Assembly (NCBI GenBank): GCA_947502925.1
Contig: CANNBS010000001.1
Location: 124,001-188,000, forward strand
Direction of reading: 5' to 3'
Length of the DNA stretch: 64,000 nt
Source of the DNA: an uncultured Marinicella sp.
Lineage (GTDB): Bacteria > Pseudomonadota > Gammaproteobacteria > Xanthomonadales > Marinicellaceae
Of the stretch, positions 36,999 to 45,962 are shown in pieces; the stretch's first letter is position 1, and each line of letters begins with the position of its first letter. The notes under the pieces are model-generated. The model did not search any database, was not told where the DNA came from, and saw only the letters and a list, made by a program, of their open reading frames with translations. The position numbers were made by a program, and so were the translations under genes.

Positions 36999-37538
36999 AT
37001 GTCAGAACCTTTTATCGCAGAAATCAGAATATTTGCCGGAAATTTTGCCCCCAGAGGCTGGGCTTTTTGCAACGGTCAGCTATTACCCGTATCTCAGAAT
37101 ACAGCACTCTTTTCACTGATTGGTACCACCTACGGTGGTGACGGCAGAACCACCACAGCTTTGCCTAATTTAGAAGGCAGAGCAGCCATGCACCCTGGGC
37201 GGGGTCCGGGGTTAACGTCCAGACGATTGGGTGAACGGGGTGGCACGGAAACTGTCACCTTAACTGAAGCGCAAATCCCCTCACATCAACACAGTCTCAT
37301 TGCTGATAATCATGCCGGTGGCATTTCAGGAGGCGGTGCCAATACACCTGATCCGGCTGGTCACTATATGGCCAGCACATCAGCCAGTGGCCAGTTCTAC
37401 GCAGACGGATCATCTAATCTCAGCCCAATGAACCCCACCAGTAACACTGGCGGATCACAAGCACATAACAACTTACAGCCCTTAATCGTGATTAATTTCA
37501 TTATCGCATTAGTGGGTCTGTACCCTTCGAGGAGTTAA
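36999..37538 (+). CDS. Phage tail collar-domain protein, MdpB-like (third of three)
   Basis: 179 residues from ATG 36999 (AAGGAG upstream). MSEPFIAEIRIFAGNFAPRG, WAFCNGQLLPV, LIGTTYGGDGRTTTALPNLE, GPGLTSRRLGERGG, His turn IPSHQHSL, end HNNLQPLIVINFIIALVGLY plus PSRS. Closest to the second copy. Two bases before the DUF6916 gene, so all are co-transcribed. Confidence 0.85.
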   Translation: MSEPFIAEIRIFAGNFAPRGWAFCNGQLLPVSQNTALFSLIGTTYGGDGRTTTALPNLEGRAAMHPGRGPGLTSRRLGERGGTETVTLTEAQIPSHQHSLIADNHAGGISGGGANTPDPAGHYMASTSASGQFYADGSSNLSPMNPTSNTGGSQAHNNLQPLIVINFIIALVGLYPSRS

Positions 37539-37540
37539 CC

Positions 37541-37897
37541 ATGAACAGAAGACTATTTGCGAAAACAATCCTTGGCGGCTTGGGCGCATCTGTGCTGACC
37601 AGCCCGGTGATGGCTCATTCCTCTTCAGTTAAATCTAGTTCAAACAATTTTGAAGCTGGACACAGCATGCAAACAGATGATGGACTTAAAATGACCTTAA
37701 GTGGCCACCAATTGCCCACAAAAAATAAGGACCATCAACAGTTTGTGCTTACTTTTGACGTTCATAATCCGGACAGCGCATTACAAGAAAAAATTTATCA
37801 CCTGACTGATCATAAGGGTCTTAAGCACGAAATTTTTATGACACCAGTTGATAAAAATCAACTTCAGGCGGTCTTTAACCGGAGAACGCATGCCTAA
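37541..37897 (+). CDS. DUF6916-like protein with Tat-type signal
   Basis: 118 residues. N-terminus MNRRLFAKTILGGLGASVLT has a twin-arginine motif (RRLFAK) and hydrophobic core ending VMA, so export through Tat is likely. The rest (QFVLTFDVHNPDSALQEKIY, HLTDHKGLKHEIFMTPVD, QLQAVF) resembles the protein at 38433 and what I know as DUF6916, a small family often beside MdpB-like genes. GAGGAG precedes the ATG. Function unknown. Confidence 0.65.
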   Translation: MNRRLFAKTILGGLGASVLTSPVMAHSSSVKSSSNNFEAGHSMQTDDGLKMTLSGHQLPTKNKDHQQFVLTFDVHNPDSALQEKIYHLTDHKGLKHEIFMTPVDKNQLQAVFNRRTHA

Positions 37898-38426
37898 CAA
37901 TTGGTTGAACAAGAAGTCGTTCAAACTTATACCGACAAGCGTTTCATTTAAAGCCATATCCAATGACGATATGGCTTTTCTTTCTGAGCTTTACAGAAGC
38001 ACACGTTGGCAAGAAGTGTTACAGGCACCCTGGAATGACCAACAGCGAATCGAATTTTTAGACCAACAGTTTACCGCGCAACATACTCACTACAACAGCC
38101 ACTACCCTAAAGCTGAAAAATTATTGATACTCAAAGAGACCAAACCCATAGGGCGGATTTATATTGATCGGGATGAAAGTTCGATTTGTTTGATAGATGT
38201 GGCATTACTCACACAACATCGCGGCAGCGGACTTGGTACTAAACTGCTTAAAGAGTTATTAATAGAAGCTCAGGCAACAAAGAAAAAAATAGTTATCCAT
38301 GTTGAAAACTTCAATCCGGCCTACCAATGGTACCTGAAACATGGTTTCCAACAGGTGGAAGACAAAGGTGTTTACCAATATATGGAATGGTACCCAAAAT
38401 CAGCGAACAAGAACCAATCCGGTTAA
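37890..38426 (+). CDS. GNAT-family N-acetyltransferase
   Basis: 178 residues from ATG 37890, overlapping the previous stop by 8 bases. Acetyl-CoA-binding motif A is clear: IDVALLTQHRGSGLGTKLLK, then IHVENFNPAYQWYLKHGFQQ as motif B. The acceptor is unknown; the translational coupling with the collar operon suggests that it modifies one of those products (inference). Confidence 0.85.
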   Translation: MPNNWLNKKSFKLIPTSVSFKAISNDDMAFLSELYRSTRWQEVLQAPWNDQQRIEFLDQQFTAQHTHYNSHYPKAEKLLILKETKPIGRIYIDRDESSICLIDVALLTQHRGSGLGTKLLKELLIEAQATKKKIVIHVENFNPAYQWYLKHGFQQVEDKGVYQYMEWYPKSANKNQSG

Positions 38427-38432
38427 TCTCTT

Positions 38433-38726
38433 TTAAGTAAAAACAGCCTCATAGTGCACACCTTTATCGTCGCCAAAAACCGGCACTAAAAACAGTTCAA
38501 ATTCCCCCATCTTTGAATGAGAAACCTGATAAACACCTTGCTCAAACACCTGCTTTTCATCACATGAAAACACCACTGAAAATTGTTCATTCTGCGATTT
38601 ATTCTGAGGCTGAAGCCCGGCTTTAACTTCTTCTATACGACACGATACGGGTTGATCCTGTACAAAAGTAATCCCAAAGTCATCCCCACTGTATTGCTCA
38701 AATTGTTTTTTATTCGGTAAAGTCAT
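38433..38726 (-). CDS. DUF6916-like protein, 97 residues
   Basis: Small cytosolic-looking protein (no signal): MTLPNKKQFEQYSGDDFGIT, FSVVFSCDEKQVFEQGVYQV, GEFELFLVPVFGDDKGVHYE, AVFT. It shares with the 37541 protein a core of F-x-(V/L)-x-F, x(I/V)YxxxH, (F/I)Fxx PV and xAVF, but lacks the Tat signal. It faces the operon from the opposite strand, six bases from the GNAT stop. Identification with DUF6916 is by memory of the pattern. Confidence 0.65.
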   Translation of the reverse strand: MTLPNKKQFEQYSGDDFGITFVQDQPVSCRIEEVKAGLQPQNKSQNEQFSVVFSCDEKQVFEQGVYQVSHSKMGEFELFLVPVFGDDKGVHYEAVFT

Positions 38727-38929
38727 AATTATCAGTTCTTAAACCCCCTATTATAGCGTACTCACTTGCTACAGACATTAGAGTACAAAAAACTCGCCCA
38801 TGGGAGAAGTCTCAGTTTTGATAATAATAACAACTAAAATCCTATGAATAATAACCATATTTTGCTATGATTATATTTGGGGATAATCTTATAAATGGAT
38901 ATACAAAACAGTAACTTAGAGGAAGTATT

Positions 38930-39475
38930 ATGAAAACTAATTTATTTAAAGGGCTCTGCCTGACACTGCTTTCTGGGTATGCTTTAGCCGACGTGAACAT
39001 AAACGCCCAATTATGTAACCAGTCAAAGAAGCCTGTTGAATTTCACTTTTTTAATCATAATGATATTGCCAGCGGCGGAGTTGCACTTGCCACAAAATCT
39101 GTGCAGGCTTGTTCCTGTGTAAACATTACCACACACACGGACTTATGGCACAACATGCCTATTGCCAGAATCAACCAGTTAGTTTATCGCGATGTTGGTA
39201 GTGTTTCGGGCACCAGCATTGAGGTTTGTCTTGATGCCAAGGGTAAATTTGAAGGCTATATCGAAGGCGGCGTCAAAACTTGCGCCAAAGCTAAAAAGGA
39301 AACTTCTTATTTGCCTGCGCCTGAACTCACCCGCGCCCAGGGTGATTTGAAAATTCTTGAGAGTCATTTGTACGCTGAATCAACCGACTGTCAATCAAAA
39401 GACTGGACCGGTGGTTGTGTAAAATATGACGCTAATTACAATTTCACAGATGGCGCCGCTTGTCACGGAAATTAA
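38930..39475 (+). CDS. Secreted Cys-rich hypothetical protein
   Basis: 181 residues; signal peptide MKTNLFKGLCLTLLSGYALA, start set by AGAGGAAG. The mature part has about nine Cys (ACSC, KTCAKA, STDCQSKDWTGGC, AACHGN), suggesting disulfides in the periplasm or outside. An extended -10-like TGCTATGAT lies in the leader region. No family recognised. Ends at a strong terminator. Confidence 0.65.
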   Translation: MKTNLFKGLCLTLLSGYALADVNINAQLCNQSKKPVEFHFFNHNDIASGGVALATKSVQACSCVNITTHTDLWHNMPIARINQLVYRDVGSVSGTSIEVCLDAKGKFEGYIEGGVKTCAKAKKETSYLPAPELTRAQGDLKILESHLYAESTDCQSKDWTGGCVKYDANYNFTDGAACHGN

Positions 39476-39490
39476 AGCTGTCATTAAAGA

Positions 39491-39540
39491 ACGACTTACC
39501 CGTCCGGGCAATGCGCGCTGACAGGTAAGTCGTTTTTTAT
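39491..39540 (+). terminator. Intrinsic terminator of the Cys-rich protein gene
   Basis: ACGACTTACC / GGTAAGTCGT form a perfect 10-base stem around a 23-base loop that contains CCGTCCGGGC-type secondary pairing, followed by TTTTTATTT. Confidence 0.9.
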
Positions 39541-39942
39541 TTCAAACAAATATCTACAATCGCTGATTAAAAAAAATTTAAACTTCGTTATTAGGAGACC
39601 TCTCCTCGTTCCCGATCGCATACTCTAACCACTTTAAAGCCACTTCAACGGAGAACGAATACAGCTGTGTTCGTTGCCAAACGCCAGATCTGACAATAAA
39701 GAGCATATGCTCAGCGACCAGGAGAAGATGATTCAAAAAACCAAAGACACCGGAAAATTAATTCACCAAGACGATAAAAAACACCGTCAGGCGCTGGAAG
39801 ACCAAGGCGGTTAATACATTTTCCTGTTAACCATGTAGATTAGCACCACCAGACGCAAGTATTTTTACTTTGGAAAGTTAAAAAGCTGTTATTTTATCTG
39901 TGGTCTTTTATAATCAATGGGTTTTAAATTTCATGTGTGCTT
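39541..39942. other. Gap with one doubtful small ORF
   Basis: No convincing gene. A 35-residue frame at 39707-39814 (MLSDQEKMIQKTKDTGKLIH, then QDDKKHRQALEDQGG) is polar and helical; it could be a remnant or a small protein, but has no good ribosome site. The rest is unremarkable. Confidence 0.35.
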
Positions 39943-41268
39943 ATGGATGCCATTCCTTCTGTTGGATTTTCTGTGGAATCAATGTTGCGGGGCCTGTTGG
40001 GCCTGCTGACTTTGGTTGTCATTGCTTATGCCTTTTCCAGTAATCGCAAAGCCATCAATTGGAAGGTGGTTGGTATTGGTTTAAGTATTCAGATGCTTTT
40101 AGCCATTGGGGTATTGTTTGTGCCTTTTGTTCAGGCGATCTTTGAAGGTATTGGTAGTTTCTTTGTCCATATCATGGAATTCACTAAAGCCGGGACGGCA
40201 TTTTTATTCCGGTCTTTTGGCACCGGTGAGATTGAATCGCCGTTGATTAACTTTGCGGTGATGATTTTACCGACGATTATTTTCTTTTCGGCACTGACTT
40301 CGGTGCTGTTTTATTTAGGCATTATCCAGAAAATTGTTAAGGGCCTGGCCTGGTTACTGACCAAAGCCTTGCGCATTTCCGGCGCCGAAAGTTTATCGGT
40401 CGCGGGCAATATTTTCCTCGGTCAAACCGAATCACCGTTGATGATTAAAAAATACTTAGAGAAAATGAACCGCTCTGAGATTTTACTGGTGATGATTGGT
40501 GGTATGGCGACGGTGGCCGGTGGTGTTCTGGCGGCTTATGTGGGTTTTTTGGGCGGTGAGGACAAAGCCCAGCAAATATTCTACGCCAAGCATTTATTAG
40601 CCGCTTCTGTGATGGCAGCGCCCGGTGCCATTGTGGTGGCCAAAATGCTGTATCCACAAACCGAAGAAATTAACTCCAATGTGGATATTTCCCATGAATC
40701 GGTGGGTTCTAACTTTATTGACGCCTTATCGAATGGCACCACCGAAGGGGTTAATCTGGCCATTAATGTCGGCGCCATGTTGCTGGTATTTTTCGCCTTT
40801 CTGGCGATGATGAATTTTGGTCTGGCCGCCGTGGGCGACTGGTTTTCTCTGAATGCCTGGATTGCCGAGCATACCCCTTATGAAAATCTGTCAATGGAAT
40901 TTTTATTGGGCTATTTATTTTCACCATTGATGTGGCTGATTGGTGTGGCGGTAGAAGACATTACCATGTTAGGGCAGTTATTGGGCGTCAAATTGATTGC
41001 CTCTGAATTTGTCGGCTATGAACAATTGGCCCGTTTAAAAGACGCCACCACCGGCCTGACCCTGACCTATGATAAATCCATTTTAATGGCCACCTATATG
41101 CTTTGCGGTTTTGCTAACTTTGCCTCCATTGGCATTCAGGTGGGCGGTATCGGCTCACTGGCACCGGGGCAACGCAAAACCTTATCCGCTTTTGGCATCA
41201 AAGCCTTAATCGGTGGCACCCTGGCTTCTTTACTATCAGCCACCATGGCCGGTATGCTGGTGGGTTAA
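39943..41268 (+). CDS. nupC: NupC-type concentrative nucleoside transporter
   Basis: Inner-membrane symporter for nucleosides, about 441 residues with 8-9 hydrophobic segments. CNT-family motifs: FLGQTESPLMIKKYLEKMNR, MIGGMATVAGGVLAAYVGFL, GTTEGVNLAINVGAMLLVFF, and CGFANFASIGIQVGGIGSLA near the C-terminus. ATG 39943 is preferred over GTG 39937. It would supply the deoxynucleoside catabolic enzymes encoded at 9-15 kb. Confidence 0.93.
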   Translation: MDAIPSVGFSVESMLRGLLGLLTLVVIAYAFSSNRKAINWKVVGIGLSIQMLLAIGVLFVPFVQAIFEGIGSFFVHIMEFTKAGTAFLFRSFGTGEIESPLINFAVMILPTIIFFSALTSVLFYLGIIQKIVKGLAWLLTKALRISGAESLSVAGNIFLGQTESPLMIKKYLEKMNRSEILLVMIGGMATVAGGVLAAYVGFLGGEDKAQQIFYAKHLLAASVMAAPGAIVVAKMLYPQTEEINSNVDISHESVGSNFIDALSNGTTEGVNLAINVGAMLLVFFAFLAMMNFGLAAVGDWFSLNAWIAEHTPYENLSMEFLLGYLFSPLMWLIGVAVEDITMLGQLLGVKLIASEFVGYEQLARLKDATTGLTLTYDKSILMATYMLCGFANFASIGIQVGGIGSLAPGQRKTLSAFGIKALIGGTLASLLSATMAGMLVG

Positions 41269-41302
41269 AAAATAACATCCAAACTTGATTTTTCCGCTCA
41301 TC

Positions 41303-41324
41303 TGGTTTGTAATGTTATAAACCA
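41303..41324. promoter_or_regulatory. 22-base imperfect palindrome before the HNH gene
   Basis: TGGTTTGTAATGTTATAAACCA matches its reverse complement at 9 of 11 positions per arm. It may be an operator for the HNH gene or a stem at the end of the nupC message. Confidence 0.35.
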
Positions 41325-41327
41325 CCT

Positions 41328-41939
41328 GTGGAGATGTATATTAACCAGCTTAGCTTCGGGGCGCATCAAACCCTCAGAACTGATGCATCGGGGATGCCAC
41401 TTGAATGGCTGAATGCCACGCAAGTGGCTAAATTAATGGCTTTAGACATGGTGCAATACGCCTACGGCACCATCGTTCATCACCTCCACGGCGGCATCAA
41501 TGCCCGCACCGGCATCCAAAGCGAATTCGAAATACCCGCCATTATCGGCACCAAAGGTTACAACAATCATTTGCATAAACAACTGGCCCATTACGTACCA
41601 CCACTGAACAACCAAACCCTCTTTAAGCGCGATCAGAATATGTGTCTGTATTGTGGCGATGTTTTTCCCAAATACCTGTTGTCTCGTGATCATGTGACCC
41701 CCTTATCACAAGGCGGCGCTGATATCTGGCGCAATGTGGTCACCGCCTGCAAACGCTGCAACAACCACAAAGCCGACCGCACCCCCTTGCAGTCGAATAT
41801 GCGCTTACTGGCGATTCCCTTTGCACCGAATTACGCCGAATATATTTTCCTGCAAAACAAAAACATCATCGCCGACCAGATGGATTACCTGGTGAACCAC
41901 TTCCCAAAAAAATCACCGTTTCGGAAGTTTAAAGCGTAA
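41328..41939 (+). CDS. HNH endonuclease
   Basis: About 203 residues. The zinc-binding HNH module is at about 105-155: CLYCGDVF, LSRDHVTPLSQGG, and CKRCNNHKADRTP, with the catalytic His in RDHV. The N-terminal part (LEWLNATQVAKLMALDMVQY) is conserved in solitary HNH proteins of many aquatic bacteria. The start is GTG 41328 or ATG 41334; neither has a well-placed ribosome site. Role unknown; no adjacent methylase or phage gene. Confidence 0.85.
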   Translation: MEMYINQLSFGAHQTLRTDASGMPLEWLNATQVAKLMALDMVQYAYGTIVHHLHGGINARTGIQSEFEIPAIIGTKGYNNHLHKQLAHYVPPLNNQTLFKRDQNMCLYCGDVFPKYLLSRDHVTPLSQGGADIWRNVVTACKRCNNHKADRTPLQSNMRLLAIPFAPNYAEYIFLQNKNIIADQMDYLVNHFPKKSPFRKFKA

Positions 41940-42082
41940 TTAGTAGCAGAATATTGTTTGAAATTAGGTGCTCGTAAAGGTTTTAACTCCCTGCTCTGTC
42001 GTCAGTCTTCTGACCACAGATCTACACCAAGATTATTTCGTGCATCGTGCACTCAACCCTTCGGGCCGCACTCCGTGCGTTC

Positions 42083-42104
42083 AAAAGTGCAATCCTGCAC
42101 TTTT
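42083..42104. terminator. Bidirectional terminator-like hairpin
   Basis: AAAAGTGCA / TGCACTTTT, a perfect 9-base stem with a 4-base loop, between the convergent HNH and PilR-like genes. Two smaller hairpins (GTGCATCGTGCAC at about 42041 and CGCACTCCGTGCG at about 42067) precede it. Confidence 0.7.
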
Positions 42105-42121
42105 AGTCGCGCTCAGATTGG

Positions 42122-43345
42122 CTAAGGTTCGATGTTGAGTTTTTTGATTTTGTATCTCAGCGCTCTGAAACTTATGCCCAGCAGCTCTGCCGCCTTGGTC
42201 TTATTATTGTTGGTCTTCGCCAGGGCATTGGTAATTTCACGAATTTCTATGTCTTCGATGTATTTTTCGAGGTTTCGGGTACCGTCGAGATGAGGCTGAA
42301 AGCCGGTGTTGTCCAATTCTATATCGTCTTCACGAATCAGTTGGTTTTCGCAATTTATGGCGGCTTTCGATAACACCAAATCGAGCTCTTTTAAATTCCC
42401 AGGAAAACCGTAATCACGTAATTTGGTCAGGGCGGTGGGATGTAATTTACAGGGGACTTTTTGCCACTTTTCTGCCAGAGCTTCTAACCGCGATTCACAA
42501 ATCGCCGGAAGTTGGTCGTTGAGTGATATCAGTGGCCGGGTTTCAATTTCACCAACTGCAATGTAACGCAACAGGGTTTTTTTAATACCCAGTGAATTTT
42601 TAAATTCATCCGGCGACCAATTCGTGGTCACAATGATATGAGGCTCATGGCTTAAGGTTTTAAGCTGTTTCAGTAATTGCCCCTGCTTTTCGGTGCTGAG
42701 TGTTTCCATATTGGCATAAACCCAGGTGCCGGTGGTTTCGGGTATTAATGACACGTCATCCTGCTCACAGTCGATAAAAGTAATTGATTTGTCATGTTGT
42801 CGGCTGTTCTTATGAATCAAAGTGGCAATTTCTTCTTTCCAGCTGCCTAACTGACCAAAAATAAGGGTTGGTACACCACTGTCAGCATATTTTAAAATCA
42901 ATGTGTTTAATGAATTAAAATAGGGCACGTCCGAATCCAGCAGGTGCTGTTCTCGATCAGCTTCTTTGGGCTGATTCAGCTGTAAACCTGTGATTACCAG
43001 ATTTCGCAGGGTTTCGAGACTGATGGGCTTGGTAATAAAATCATAGGCACCGCGCTTTAAAGTATCAACCGCATGATTAATGGTCCCAAAGGCGGTAATC
43101 ACGGCAATCGGCATTTGCGGGTGATGTTCCTGCGCATAGCCCACCAATTCACTGCCCAGGCCATCGGGCAATTTAAAATCCGTTAAACATAAATGAAAGC
43201 TGTATTTTGAAAGCTGGTATTTGGCAGCACCTAAACTCTCGGCTTTATAGACATTAAAACCCATTCGGGTCAGTGAAATATCCAATAACTGTAATATATC
43301 CGGCTCATCATCCACCACCAGAATTCGTTTCTTATCGTTACTCAT
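42122..43345 (-). CDS. PilR-like response regulator with degenerate AAA+ domain
   Basis: 407 residues. N-terminal receiver domain (ILVVDDEPDILQLLD, phospho-acceptor Asp in LTDFKLPDG, Lys in ITKPIS), a central region occupying the place of a sigma-54 AAA+ domain, and a Fis-type helix-turn-helix (NNNKTKAAELLGISFRALRY, KIKKLNIEP) very like PilR. The centre lacks a Walker A P-loop (FGQLGSWKEEIATLIHKNS instead) and has no GAFTGA loop, so it should not drive sigma-54 polymerase. It may act as a phosphorylation-dependent DNA binder. Overlaps the exonuclease gene by 4 bases; no sensor kinase adjacent. Confidence 0.85.
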   Translation of the reverse strand: MSNDKKRILVVDDEPDILQLLDISLTRMGFNVYKAESLGAAKYQLSKYSFHLCLTDFKLPDGLGSELVGYAQEHHPQMPIAVITAFGTINHAVDTLKRGAYDFITKPISLETLRNLVITGLQLNQPKEADREQHLLDSDVPYFNSLNTLILKYADSGVPTLIFGQLGSWKEEIATLIHKNSRQHDKSITFIDCEQDDVSLIPETTGTWVYANMETLSTEKQGQLLKQLKTLSHEPHIIVTTNWSPDEFKNSLGIKKTLLRYIAVGEIETRPLISLNDQLPAICESRLEALAEKWQKVPCKLHPTALTKLRDYGFPGNLKELDLVLSKAAINCENQLIREDDIELDNTGFQPHLDGTRNLEKYIEDIEIREITNALAKTNNNKTKAAELLGISFRALRYKIKKLNIEP

Positions 43346-44250
43346 GATGCGGCGGCCGTTAACAATTCGCGGCGCAATAACGGCCCAAAATTCATGTCTT
43401 CAATAAACGTTAGCATGGCTCCCTCGTTTACATTTTGTTGTTTTATTATAGCATCTTTGGACAACGGCACATCAAGCACTATTTGCGCCAGTAATTTTGA
43501 AATTCGCGCATCTTCTTTGTGCTGTTTGATTTTATTCATACAGGATTTAGCGCCACGAATTGACAGAAATTCAATCTGCCGATAGTCATCGAGTAGATGC
43601 TCAAGATCTTCAAAATGATGCAACAGAATTTGTGCCGTTTTAGGCCCCACCCCTTTGACACCGGGAATATTGTCTGCCTGATCACCGGCCAGCGCCAGAA
43701 AGTCAATGATTTGCTCAGGTCTGACGCCAAATTTATCGGTAATGGCCTCATAGTTTAAGGGTTTGGATTTGCCATAATCCCACCACCAGTCACCGGGGCG
43801 AATCAACTGCGCCAAATCCTTATCAGCACTCACCACACAGACTTTATGACCGGCATCGCTGTGTTTTTTATGCAGACTGCCAATCAGATCATCGGCTTCA
43901 TAATGGTGATCTTTAAAGGTCGAAATACCTAATAATTCAGCCACTTGCTGACAATAGGCAAACTGCCTTTTCAGTTCCTCGGGCGCCGGCTCACGGTTGG
44001 CTTTATATGGCGGGTAAATTTCATTGCGAAAAGAACTGGCCAAAGATTCATCAAAGGCCACCGCGATGTGCCTGGGCGAGGTCTGTTTTAAAAAGCGGAT
44101 TAAAAACCGGGCAAAACCATAAACCGCATGGACTGCTTCGTTGCGCCGGTTAAACCATTCAGGCTTTAGCGCGTAATAGCTGCGAAACACAAAAACACTG
44201 GCATCAATCAAAAAAACCGGCTTGTCTTGTGTTTCGCTGGCTGATTTCAT
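43342..44250 (-). CDS. 5'-3' exonuclease / flap endonuclease (PolA N-terminal type)
   Basis: 302 residues, homologous to the 5' nuclease domain of DNA polymerase I and to ExoIX. Metal-binding acidic residues appear in LIDASVFVFRSYYAL, AVAFDE, HYEADDLIGSL and SADKDLAQLI, then the helix-3-turn-helix FLALAGDQADNIPGVKGVGP. Acts on flaps or 5' ends in replication and repair. It sits two bases after sat/apsK and overlaps the PilR-like gene (ATGA). Confidence 0.9.
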   Translation of the reverse strand: MKSASETQDKPVFLIDASVFVFRSYYALKPEWFNRRNEAVHAVYGFARFLIRFLKQTSPRHIAVAFDESLASSFRNEIYPPYKANREPAPEELKRQFAYCQQVAELLGISTFKDHHYEADDLIGSLHKKHSDAGHKVCVVSADKDLAQLIRPGDWWWDYGKSKPLNYEAITDKFGVRPEQIIDFLALAGDQADNIPGVKGVGPKTAQILLHHFEDLEHLLDDYRQIEFLSIRGAKSCMNKIKQHKEDARISKLLAQIVLDVPLSKDAIIKQQNVNEGAMLTFIEDMNFGPLLRRELLTAAAS

Positions 44251-44252
44251 GG

Positions 44253-45962
44253 TTAACCAATCAGTCCCATGGCTTCTAATTTCAGAACAATCTGTTGAGT
44301 CGCCTGATCGGGTGAATAATCCAGAGTATCAATCTCTAATTCAGGATTTTCCGGCACCTCATAGGGATCGCTGATACCGGTAAATTCTTTAATCAATCCC
44401 TGACGGGCTTTGGCATACAGGCCTTTGCGGTCTCTACGCTCACATTCTTCCAGCGGCGTGGAGACATGCACCTCTAAGAAGCCACCGGTGGGTTCAATCA
44501 TTTCTCTGACTTCCGCACGGGTGACCGCATAGGGCGCAATCGGCGCACAAATGGCGACACCACCGTTTTTAGTGATTTCACTGGCCACAAAACCGATGCG
44601 CAGGACATTAATATTACGGTGCTCTTTTGAAAAACCCAGCTCACTGGACAAGTTTTTACGGACAATATCGCCATCCAGTAAAGTCACCGGGCGGTTAATC
44701 ATTTCCATCAATTTAATGCGCAGTGCATTGGCGATGGTGGATTTTCCGGAGCCCGATAAACCGGTGAAAAACACGGTAAAACCCTGGCGGTTACGTGGCG
44801 GATAGCTTTTTCGCAGTTCATTGACCACTTCGGGGTAAGAAAACCACTCAGGAATATCCAGCCCCTCACGTAAACGACGGCGTAATTCAGTGCCGGAAAT
44901 CATCAGTGTTTTTTCATTGTCTTCCACTTCAGAGACCGGAATGTACTGGGCTTTGTCTTGTGAATAGACCATCATTTCAAACTCAACCATCTCAATGCCG
45001 AGTTCTTTTTGATGTTTTTGCAGTAGTTCCTGGGCTTCATAAGGACCGTAAAAGGGTTTGCCGTTACTGTCTTCACCGGGACCTGCATGATCGCGACCCA
45101 CGATAAAGTGACTGCAGCCGTAATTTTTACGAATAATGGCATGCCACAAAGCTTCACGTGGCCCACCCATGCGCATGGCTAAAGGCAAGAGGGATAAGGC
45201 GGTGGTGCGTTCAGGAAAACGCTCCAGCAATTGTTCATAGCAACGCACCCGGGTAAAGTGATCAATGTCACCGGGCTTAGTCATACCCACCACCGGCTGA
45301 ATCAGTAAATTAGCTTCTGCCCGTTGAGCGGCGCGAAAGGTGAGTTCCTGGTGTGCACGATGCATTGGATTACGGGTCTGGAAAGCCACCACCCGGCCCC
45401 ATCCGAGTTTATTAAATTTCTTGCGAATTTCTGCCGGTGTATGACGGTGTTGCTGGTAATCATAATGCGTCGGCATTTGTAAGCCCAATAACTCACCACC
45501 GATGTAATAATCGCCGGCCTGGTTCATTAAATAATTAACCGCCGGATGCTTTGTATCAGTGGTGGCAAACACCGCTTCGGCTTCGACTTGTTTGTCCGCT
45601 TGCCAGACATCTTCGACTTTTAAAATAGCCAGCACCACGCCTTCTTCGTCGCGTAAGGTTAATTGGCCGGCTTTTTGCGCCGCCTCGGCGGTGGCCTCAT
45701 CCACATCCAGAGTGACCGGCATGGGCCATAATAAGCCATTGGCCAGGCGCATATCTTTTAACACTGATTGGTAATCAGCCTTGTTCATAAAACCACGTAA
45801 GGGTGAGAAGGCACCATTCAGCAATAATTCTATGTCACAGGTCTGACGCGGGGTTAAGTCCCAATCAGGCAATTCATTGGCTATTTTCTGGCGTTCAGTT
45901 TTTTGTTCTTCAGTGGGCAATAAATCGACTAACTCGCCACCATGGGGTTGGTTAATACTCAT
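44253..45962 (-). CDS. Bifunctional sulfate adenylyltransferase / adenylylsulfate kinase
   Basis: 569 residues making PAPS from sulfate in two steps. The ATP sulfurylase part (1 to about 390) has QTRNPMHRAHQELTFRAA, VGMTKPGDIDH and VGRDHAGPGED; the APS kinase part (about 395-569) has P-loop FTGLSGSGKSTIANAL, LLDGDIVRKNLSSELGFS and KGLYAKARQG. Sat-type fusion in place of CysND plus CysC. It overlaps the tyrR-like gene by 4 bases, putting sulfate activation under that regulator's promoter. Confidence 0.95.
   Translation of the reverse strand: MSINQPHGGELVDLLPTEEQKTERQKIANELPDWDLTPRQTCDIELLLNGAFSPLRGFMNKADYQSVLKDMRLANGLLWPMPVTLDVDEATAEAAQKAGQLTLRDEEGVVLAILKVEDVWQADKQVEAEAVFATTDTKHPAVNYLMNQAGDYYIGGELLGLQMPTHYDYQQHRHTPAEIRKKFNKLGWGRVVAFQTRNPMHRAHQELTFRAAQRAEANLLIQPVVGMTKPGDIDHFTRVRCYEQLLERFPERTTALSLLPLAMRMGGPREALWHAIIRKNYGCSHFIVGRDHAGPGEDSNGKPFYGPYEAQELLQKHQKELGIEMVEFEMMVYSQDKAQYIPVSEVEDNEKTLMISGTELRRRLREGLDIPEWFSYPEVVNELRKSYPPRNRQGFTVFFTGLSGSGKSTIANALRIKLMEMINRPVTLLDGDIVRKNLSSELGFSKEHRNINVLRIGFVASEITKNGGVAICAPIAPYAVTRAEVREMIEPTGGFLEVHVSTPLEECERRDRKGLYAKARQGLIKEFTGISDPYEVPENPELEIDTLDYSPDQATQQIVLKLEAMGLIG

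Noticed and set aside
35937..37538. Three collar proteins as part of a prophage
   Set aside because: No capsid, portal, terminase, tail-tube, lysis or integrase gene is near; flanks are bacterial genes.
39707..39814. 35-residue ORF as a gene
   Set aside because: No ribosome site, no family, and frame short enough to occur by chance.
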